Part shown: positions 1 to 5,087 of the stretch, piece after piece | Numbering within the stretch: position 1 is the stretch's first letter | Layout of the letters: each line of letters begins with the position of its first letter | DNA from: an uncultured Desulfovibrio sp. | GTDB taxonomy: Bacteria; Desulfobacterota; Desulfovibrionia; Desulfovibrionales; Desulfovibrionaceae | Direction: 5' to 3' | Length of the DNA stretch: 10,118 nucleotides | Assembly (NCBI GenBank): GCA_937926875.1 | Contig: CALBAX010000091.1 | Span: forward strand, 1 to 10,118 | Position numbers and translations under genes: made by a program | Notes under the pieces: generated by a model | Database searches by the model: none | Seen by the model: the letters and a program-made list of their open reading frames with translations, nothing else | Told to the model about the DNA's origin: nothing

Positions 1-61
1 CTCCAGCCGCCATGCCTTCGGGCAGTTTGTGCAGGGCTATCGCCATCACGAAGATTGCTCC
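1..61 (-). pseudogene. ZIP-family metal transporter, fragment lacking its 5' part
   Basis: Read on the minus strand in the frame of the ATG at 46-44, this stretch encodes MAIALHKLPEGMAAG and runs off the window edge. The H-[NK]-x-P-E-G pattern inside a small hydrophobic helix is the hallmark of the metal-binding transmembrane helix IV of ZIP (zinc/iron permease) transporters such as ZupT. In that family the motif is internal, with membrane segments before it. Here the sequence immediately upstream is SbcC coiled coil in a different frame, so the transporter's N-terminal helices are missing. The residues just before the ATG (GAIFV) also look like membrane helix, so the ZIP-derived sequence probably begins around 50-61. 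Only about 20 codons are visible; the family call rests on the motif alone. Confidence 0.55.
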
Positions 62-2364
62 AGTTCCTGCCGCACGCGCTGCTGCTCGGCAGCGGTCATG
101 CCCAGCTCATGCTTGAGCTGTTCGACGGCCTGATCCAGCATCGCCTTCTGTTCCTGCATGCGGGGAATGTTGCTCTCCAGCATTTGGCAGGCTTCTTCAA
201 GCTTGCCGGCTGCGGAGATCCGCTGAGAGAGCTGATGCAGAAATCCTGTCAACCTATCCTGCTGTTCCCGCACGAAAGTGGCGGCACTTTCCGCAGGTTC
301 CCGCAACAGGGAAGGCAGGCCGGCCTTCTCTGTCAGTTGAGCCAGATATTCCTGTGATTTCTGGAGGTTGTCTTGAAGCGACCGGGCATTTTCCATACCG
401 ACGAGCAGCCTTTGTTCCAGGCCCGTCAGTTGTTCCCGCAAGGCGGCACAGTGCTGATCCGTCACCGTGAAGCGCCGGCGGACATCCTCAACCTGCTGCC
501 AGTTGTCAGAAGCCGGCAGTCCCTGCAGAAGGTAGGGATGCTCCAGCGAACCACACAAGGGGCAGGCATGCCCTTCCTCAAGGGACGCTCGATGCTGTTC
601 AAGACTGGCGATGCGCAGGGACAGCATGCGTTCTCGTTCCAGGCTCGCCAGCGAGATTTCCAGTGCATCCCGCAAAGCCTGCTGCTGTTCCAGAAGTGCC
701 TTGCCCTGCTGGTGCTGTTCCTGCCATTGCTGCAACTGCTGCCGCCAGCGCTGTGACTCGGTATGATACAGAAAAACATCATCCAGAGATTTTTCAACAG
801 CCTGTAACAGCAGGATCTTTTTCTGGATACTGTTGTATTCCTCCTGCCACTGGAGCAGGGAACGGCCCTCCAGAAGTTTTTCTTTTTCTTCCAGCAATTG
901 CCGGCGCTTGCTCTCCACCTGTGCCAGTTCGGCAACGGCGACTTTCTGACGCCGGAGGCGTTCATCCAGCCGTGCGTTGCCCTTCTCTAGTTGCTGGCTG
1001 ATCTGTCGCAGGGCCATGTCCCGTTGCTGCTGCTTCTGCCCCAGATCATGCATCCGCTGGATACCGGCCTCGATGCCGCTCAGCTGCTCTACCAGTCCGG
1101 CGTCTGCCGCGTGCTTGTCCAGCCAGCTTTCCACGGCGGCCTGCTGGCGAAGGATGTCATCAAGCGCCTGACGCCGGCTGTCACGACGAGCTTGCAACGA
1201 GGCAAGGGCCTGTTCCTGCTGACGAACTTCCAACAACACACGGCGCACTTCCTTTTCCGAGCTTTCCAGCTGGATGTCGAGGGCCCTGACCTGATGCAGC
1301 AACGGTGTCTGGCGGGCCTGTTCCGCTTTGGCCTGTTCAAGCTGACGGGCACACTCTTCTTGCTTGTGCCGGGCTTCCTGCAATTTCTCCTGCAAGCGGG
1401 GCAGCTCCGTGGCATGGTTCTGCCGCTGTTCAGTCAGCAGGTTCTGCTGATGACGCAATTGCAGCAAGGCAGAATAGCTGCCTTCCAGCCGGGCAGCCCG
1501 TTGTGCCTGCTCCAGCCGCGAAGCCTGCGGGCGGAATGCCTGTTCCCGGAGGGACAATTTTTCTTCTTCCGCTTCTATCTGGGCCAGCTGGCTCCGGGCC
1601 GTATCGAGCCCCTGCAACCACTGCAAGGCTTGCTGCATCTGCTGCGCCTGGACCTTGAACTGGCGGCCCTGTTCCTCCAGCCGGGACAACTGCTGCCGCA
1701 AAGCCTCTTCTTCGTCCGCAGGCAGCAGGGGCTTGCCGGCCAGTTCCTTGCGCATGTCTTCCAGCAGGAGCTTTTCCTGCCGGTGCCGTTCATGTACCAG
1801 CATGGAGATGCGGCTGTATTTCTCCGTACCGGTGATGCTCTCAAGGATGGGGGCCCGGCTGTCGGCCGAAGCATCGAGGAACGCCGAAAAACCGCCCTGT
1901 GCCAGCATCATGGAGCGGGTGAAGCGGTCAAAATCCAGCCCGGTGATCTCGGTGACCACTCTGGCCATATCCCTTTTCTGGGCACAGATGATCTGGCCGC
2001 TGTCCGCATCCGCGATCTCGTGCCGGGCCGCCTGGAGCCTGCCTTCCGGGGATCTCCGGGCCCGGCGCTGGCTCCAGTGGCAGCGGTAACGACGCCCGGA
2101 GGCGATCTGGAAGACCACCTCCGCCATGCATTCCCCGGTCTGGCGGGACATGATCTCGTTCTCGCTGTCGCTCAGGGTCTTGAGTCGTGGCGTCCGGCCG
2201 TACAGAGCCAGGCAGATGGCGTCCAGGATGGTCGTTTTGCCGGCGCCCGTGGGACCTGTGATGGCAAAGATACCGGCGGAGACGAAATCGGGCCTGGTGA
2301 GATCGATCTCCCAGATGCCGGTCAGGGAATTGAGATTCTGGAAGCGTATGTTCTGGATGCGCAT
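46..2364 (-). CDS. sbcC: SbcC, nuclease complex ATPase subunit, C-terminally truncated
   Basis: SbcC is the SMC/Rad50-like ATPase that works with SbcD to cut hairpins, palindromes and protein-blocked DNA ends. The N-terminal lobe is intact: MRIQNIRFQNLNSL start, Walker A GPTGAGKTT at residues 37-45, and the family Q-loop segment (LAQGGFSAFL, then ITGTEKY) around 155-185. A long Gln/Glu/Leu-rich coiled coil follows, then the zinc hook CPLC at 601-604. Only about 168 residues follow the hook, against roughly 400 of coil before it. No ABC signature (LSGG) or Walker B is present. The 772 residues compare with about 1050 in E. coli SbcC, so the second half of the coil and the C-terminal ATPase lobe are lost. 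The protein should not form a working ATPase. It starts 8 bases after sbcD with AGGGG as a plausible ribosome site. The break abuts ZIP-transporter-like sequence. Confidence 0.9.
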   Translation of the reverse strand: MRIQNIRFQNLNSLTGIWEIDLTRPDFVSAGIFAITGPTGAGKTTILDAICLALYGRTPRLKTLSDSENEIMSRQTGECMAEVVFQIASGRRYRCHWSQRRARRSPEGRLQAARHEIADADSGQIICAQKRDMARVVTEITGLDFDRFTRSMMLAQGGFSAFLDASADSRAPILESITGTEKYSRISMLVHERHRQEKLLLEDMRKELAGKPLLPADEEEALRQQLSRLEEQGRQFKVQAQQMQQALQWLQGLDTARSQLAQIEAEEEKLSLREQAFRPQASRLEQAQRAARLEGSYSALLQLRHQQNLLTEQRQNHATELPRLQEKLQEARHKQEECARQLEQAKAEQARQTPLLHQVRALDIQLESSEKEVRRVLLEVRQQEQALASLQARRDSRRQALDDILRQQAAVESWLDKHAADAGLVEQLSGIEAGIQRMHDLGQKQQQRDMALRQISQQLEKGNARLDERLRRQKVAVAELAQVESKRRQLLEEKEKLLEGRSLLQWQEEYNSIQKKILLLQAVEKSLDDVFLYHTESQRWRQQLQQWQEQHQQGKALLEQQQALRDALEISLASLERERMLSLRIASLEQHRASLEEGHACPLCGSLEHPYLLQGLPASDNWQQVEDVRRRFTVTDQHCAALREQLTGLEQRLLVGMENARSLQDNLQKSQEYLAQLTEKAGLPSLLREPAESAATFVREQQDRLTGFLHQLSQRISAAGKLEEACQMLESNIPRMQEQKAMLDQAVEQLKHELGMTAAEQQRVRQELEQSS

Positions 2365-2372
2365 GGCGGCCC

Positions 2373-3602
2373 CTATTCGGCGTTACTGTCTGTTTCGTGC
2401 ATGGCGGTAAGGATCTCGCCGTACAGGCGCATGAGCAGGTCCGCCTGGGGACCTTCGATTTTTCGGGCTGCAAGGCAGCGCGAAAAAACTTCTGTCTCGC
2501 CCAGCTCTTCAAGGTTCCTGCCGGTATCGTCCAGGCTCGGCTGGCTGTCCAGCAGGCGTGCATTGCGGATCTTCGGGACGCGCAGATCGCTCCCGACCAC
2601 AGCCGTCTCCACCTGCTGGCGCAGGCTGCCCTCAAGATCATCGCCGCTATAGACCACTTCCAGCCAGGCGGAACTGCCGCTGTCCCGCAGTTCTGCCAAG
2701 CGGCGGTGTATCTCGCTCATGGAACCGCTCACCCGCTCCAGCCTCTGGAATTCCGGTACAGGCAACAGCTCCACACGGGCCGAACGCCCGGCGAAATCTA
2801 CCAAGCAGACGCTTTTGGGCTGCGAGGCTTCACCAAAGCCCATGGGCAGGGGCGAGCCACTGTAGCGCATATGCTCCATACCCCCTACCCGCTGCGGCAC
2901 ATGCAGATGCCCCAGGGCCAGATAATCGATGCACGGCGGGAAGATGGACGCCGGGACATGCGCCAGCGAGCCCACATAAAGCTCCCGCACGCCATCGCCA
3001 TCAAGGGTCTGTCCACCGGCGGTGAACAGATGCCCCATACAGAGCAAGGGGACGTCGGGCGCCAGACGGTCCCGCAGCGCCGCCGCCTCTTCCAGAACCT
3101 GCGCGTAGTGCCGGCGGATGGCTTCCTGCATCTTGCTTTCCTTGTCGCCGCTGCTCTCCCCTTCTTCCGCCAGACGCATGTCGGCATCACGCAGGAAGGG
3201 GACGGCACAGACGATGAGCGCGACCTTGTCCTGAGCATCGCGCAGGACTTTGATCTCTTCTGCGGGATCTTCGGGAAGATTGCCTACCACATGGACATCC
3301 AGGACTTGCAGGATCTCGCGCGAAGCCCCCAGCATGGACGGAGAGTCGTGGTTGCCGGCAGTGATGACCACATGACGGCAGGAGGAAAGATAGACCTGCC
3401 GCAAAAAATCATAATACAGACGCTGAGCCCTGTTGCTGGGCGTGCCGCTGTCGAAGATGTCCCCGGAAACGACCAGGACATCCACCTTTTGTTCCTGCAA
3501 TGTGCGGGCAAGCCAGTCCAGGAAAGCCGAAAATTCCTCATAGCGTTTCTGGCCGAAAAGCAAGCGGCCGAGATGCCAGTCCGATGTATGAAGTACGCGC
3601 AT
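2373..3602 (-). CDS. sbcD: SbcD, Mre11-type exonuclease subunit
   Basis: Metal-dependent nuclease subunit of the SbcCD complex, a cytoplasmic 3'-5' exonuclease and hairpin endonuclease that removes palindromic structures during replication. All metallophosphoesterase motifs are visible in order: D8-x-H10 in HTSDWHLG, GDIFD at 47-51, GNHD at 83-86, GH at 190-191 (MGHLF) and GHLH at 231-234. The 409 residues match the family (about 400). The start is fixed by MRVLHTSDWHLG, the usual N terminus of the family. The gene lies 8 bases ahead of sbcC and follows a 159-bp gap with its own likely promoter, so it is the first gene of a two-gene operon. No convincing Shine-Dalgarno sequence precedes the ATG (CGGCCTTCCTATC). 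Nothing in SbcD itself looks damaged, although its partner is truncated. Confidence 0.96.
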   Translation of the reverse strand: MRVLHTSDWHLGRLLFGQKRYEEFSAFLDWLARTLQEQKVDVLVVSGDIFDSGTPSNRAQRLYYDFLRQVYLSSCRHVVITAGNHDSPSMLGASREILQVLDVHVVGNLPEDPAEEIKVLRDAQDKVALIVCAVPFLRDADMRLAEEGESSGDKESKMQEAIRRHYAQVLEEAAALRDRLAPDVPLLCMGHLFTAGGQTLDGDGVRELYVGSLAHVPASIFPPCIDYLALGHLHVPQRVGGMEHMRYSGSPLPMGFGEASQPKSVCLVDFAGRSARVELLPVPEFQRLERVSGSMSEIHRRLAELRDSGSSAWLEVVYSGDDLEGSLRQQVETAVVGSDLRVPKIRNARLLDSQPSLDDTGRNLEELGETEVFSRCLAARKIEGPQADLLMRLYGEILTAMHETDSNAE

Positions 3603-3674
3603 GATAGGAAGGCCGGTTTGATGCCGGATACGGCAGTGTGGGAAAAATGACCGCCATGTGACGGGTCTTTTTCA

Positions 3675-3703
3675 GTTATAAGGCCGAAAAAAAGGCCTGT
3701 GAA
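3675..3703 (-). promoter_or_regulatory. Likely sigma-70 promoter for sbcDC
   Basis: On the minus strand TTCACA (3703-3698, five of six matches to TTGACA) is separated by exactly 17 bases from TATAAC (3680-3675, five of six matches to TATAAT). Transcription would start near 3668, leaving a leader of about 65 bases before sbcD. It lies in the only sizeable gap in the window, directly downstream of the preceding operon's terminator. The spacer contains seven T residues and overlaps a possible second hairpin. Confidence 0.6.
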
Positions 3704-3707
3704 GGCC
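3687..3707 (-). terminator. Possible second intrinsic terminator
   Basis: On the minus strand GGCCT (3707-3703), loop TCAC and AGGCC (3698-3694) form a short GC-rich stem followed at once by seven T residues (3693-3687). This has the form of an intrinsic terminator and lies just downstream of the stronger hairpin at 3735-3756, so it could be a back-up stop for the dapB operon. The stem is only five base pairs, and the same bases include the -35 box of the sbcDC promoter, so the call is tentative. Confidence 0.35.
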
Positions 3708-3727
3708 CGGAAATGCAGAAAAAAGCA

Positions 3728-3756
3728 TAAAGAAACGCCCTGCTTGTGCAGGGCGT
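3728..3756 (-). terminator. Intrinsic terminator of the aat-dapB operon
   Basis: A perfect nine-base-pair inverted repeat (ACGCCCTGC at 3735-3743 and GCAGGGCGT at 3748-3756, four-base loop) starts six bases after the stop codon of the small gene ending at 3762. On the minus strand it is followed by TTCTTT and, further on, another run of T. The position, right after the last gene and before the sbcDC promoter, fits transcription termination of the upstream operon. Confidence 0.75.
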
Positions 3757-3761
3757 CCTTT

Positions 3762-4184
3762 TTAGTAAGCGTTGATGTATTCGTCCAGACTGCCGGCAGA
3801 GCAGTTCCGGCTCACCCAGAAAGCTGAGGCCCAGACCATCAAGGCTGTTGCCTGGGTGTCATCCAGACTTTTGAGCTTGCTTTCCAGGCTGGAGCGGCTG
3901 GCGCCATGCCGGGCATGCAGGTTGTTGAGCTCACAGGCATCACTGACCCGCAACAAAAGATAGGACAAGCGCGTGTGGTCAGGCAACAGACGTGTATCCT
4001 TGTGGGCTTCCACGATGGTCTTCAGTTCGCCCGCGGTGAACATCTGCTTGATGTTGGCCATGGCACGGAAAAACGTGTCCACGGCCCAGGGCAGGATGAA
4101 CTCAGCCCCGGCACTTTTGGTACGAAAGTAATCCTTGAGCCAGCGTTCCTGCTCGTCGTTGATGCGTGCTGCTACCTGTGGCAT
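3762..4184 (-). CDS. Hypothetical protein with ribbon-helix-helix-like N terminus
   Basis: A 140-residue protein I cannot assign to a named family. Its first 45 residues (MPQVAARINDEQERWLKDYF, then a second predicted helix FILPWAVDTFFRAM) follow the strand-helix-helix layout of ribbon-helix-helix DNA-binding domains such as CopG or Arc. The remaining 95 residues look alpha-helical and soluble, with two Cys and no catalytic motif I recognise. No signal peptide or membrane segment is seen. The open frame extends upstream into dapB, but the first in-frame start codon past dapB is the ATG at 4184, and MPxVxARI is a typical RHH beginning, so this start is chosen. The ribosome site is poor (GGGGG, then CCCC before ATG). 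It lies 92 bases after dapB and is followed by the operon terminator. A DNA-binding role is inference. Confidence 0.75.
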   Translation of the reverse strand: MPQVAARINDEQERWLKDYFRTKSAGAEFILPWAVDTFFRAMANIKQMFTAGELKTIVEAHKDTRLLPDHTRLSYLLLRVSDACELNNLHARHGASRSSLESKLKSLDDTQATALMVWASAFWVSRNCSAGSLDEYINAY

Positions 4185-4196
4185 GGGGCCCCCGTA

Positions 4197-4211
4197 GGCG
4201 TCTGCGACGCC
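4197..4211. repeat. 15-bp inverted repeat upstream of the RHH-like gene
   Basis: GGCGTC (4197-4202), TGC, GACGCC (4206-4211) form a perfect six-base-pair dyad ending 13 bases before the ATG at 4184. In RNA it could make a small hairpin near the ribosome site; in DNA it could be a repressor half-site pair. No function is shown. Confidence 0.4.
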
Positions 4212-4265
4212 ATGTTCCTGCGAGATTTGTAAGGAGTCAAGCCTACCGCAGGGCCCGTCAAAACT

Positions 4266-4291
4266 CAAGACATTTTCTAGAAAATGTCTTG
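4266..4291. repeat. Perfect 26-bp palindrome across the dapB stop codon
   Basis: The half CAAGACATTTTCT is followed directly by its exact reverse complement, centred between 4278 and 4279 on CTAG. It covers the last four sense codons and the TAG of dapB. As RNA it can fold into an 11-base-pair stem with a CTAG loop, followed on the minus strand by AGTTTTG, a weak terminator tail. As DNA it is an ideal two-fold-symmetric protein site. Which of these it is cannot be told from the sequence. Confidence 0.7.
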
Positions 4292-5059
4292 CATTCCATA
4301 CAGGCGGCCCGGCCGCTGTCCGCACAGCCAGGCAGCGGCCCGCAGGGCCCCCTGAGCAAAGGTCTCGCGCGAGTGGGCCTGATGGGTCACTTCGATGCGC
4401 TCGCCGGGGCCCATGAAGTAGACCGTGTGCACACCGACCACATCGCCGCCGCGAATGGCCTGGATGCCGATCTGTACCTTGGGGCGTTCACCGATGATGC
4501 CGTCACGGGCGGAACAGCGGACGTCGTCCAGTTCCCAGCCCCGGGCTTCAGCAAGACATTCGCCCAGGCGCAGGGCTGTGCCGCTGGGAGAGTCCTTTTT
4601 GCGGTTATGGTGCAGCTCCACCATCTCGATATCGTACTTTTCACCAAGGGCGCGGGTCAGTTCGGGCAGGACCTTGAGCAGCACATTGACGCCAATGCTC
4701 ATATTGGGGGCCCAGAACATGCGGCAGCTTTCAGCCAGCTTTGCCAGTTCCTGCTTTTGCTCGTTGGTGAAACCGGTGGTGCCGATCACATGGGCCGCAC
4801 CGAATTTGGCCACACTGCGGGCCGTGGCCAGACTGACTTCGGGGGCGGTGAAATCGACGACAACAGCTTTTTCCCCCAAGTCTTGCAGCAGCTCTTCCAC
4901 ATCCTGGCTCACCGGGCACGACAGCGCGGCCAGACCAGCAGCGAATTCGCTGCGTTCCACCACGCCCGCAAGCGTGAAGGCGGGGTCTTCCTGCACCAGT
5001 GTGCAGATGGTCCGGCCCATCCGGCCATTGGCACCCATGACGATGATCGGCATGCTCAT
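4277..5059 (-). CDS. dapB: 4-hydroxy-tetrahydrodipicolinate reductase
   Basis: Reduces 4-hydroxy-tetrahydrodipicolinate with NAD(P)H in the cytoplasmic diaminopimelate/lysine pathway, feeding peptidoglycan and protein synthesis. The dinucleotide-binding motif VMGANGRMGR is at residues 7-16, the cofactor-selecting ER pair at 35-36, GTTG at 93-96, and the catalytic/substrate motif ELHHNRKKDSPSGTA at 148-162 (His150, His151, Lys154). The C-terminal family block is also present (IRGGDVVGVHTV; THQAHSRETFAQGA). The 260 residues are slightly shorter than E. coli DapB (273). The open frame extends upstream to 5200, but the ATG at 5059 starts right before the nucleotide-binding strand and has AGGTG five bases ahead, so it is preferred. 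It begins 28 bases after ligA, in the same operon. A perfect palindrome spans its stop codon. Confidence 0.97.
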   Translation of the reverse strand: MSMPIIVMGANGRMGRTICTLVQEDPAFTLAGVVERSEFAAGLAALSCPVSQDVEELLQDLGEKAVVVDFTAPEVSLATARSVAKFGAAHVIGTTGFTNEQKQELAKLAESCRMFWAPNMSIGVNVLLKVLPELTRALGEKYDIEMVELHHNRKKDSPSGTALRLGECLAEARGWELDDVRCSARDGIIGERPKVQIGIQAIRGGDVVGVHTVYFMGPGERIEVTHQAHSRETFAQGALRAAAWLCGQRPGRLYGMQDIF

Positions 5060-5087
5060 TGCTTCACCTGTCCTGTTCTGTTGAAAG

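Noticed and set aside
660..1740. Repetitive-looking CTG/CAG-rich stretches that could be taken for DNA repeats
   Set aside because: They come from Gln and Leu codons in the SbcC coiled coil and show no regular unit.
991..2652. 553-codon open frame on the plus strand opposite sbcC and the end of sbcD
   Set aside because: Antisense of a Gln/Leu/Glu-rich coiled-coil gene, giving a biased low-complexity product; no ribosome site or family pattern.
3735..3765. The operon-end hairpin read as a plus-strand terminator (followed by CCTTTTT)
   Set aside because: No plus-strand gene precedes it; the hairpin is simply symmetrical and is best explained by the minus-strand operon.
4172..4213. Tiny frame MASQTPTGAPCHR overlapping the start of the small gene after dapB
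   Set aside because: The only AGGA is two bases from the ATG, too close to act as a ribosome site, and the peptide has no distinguishing pattern.
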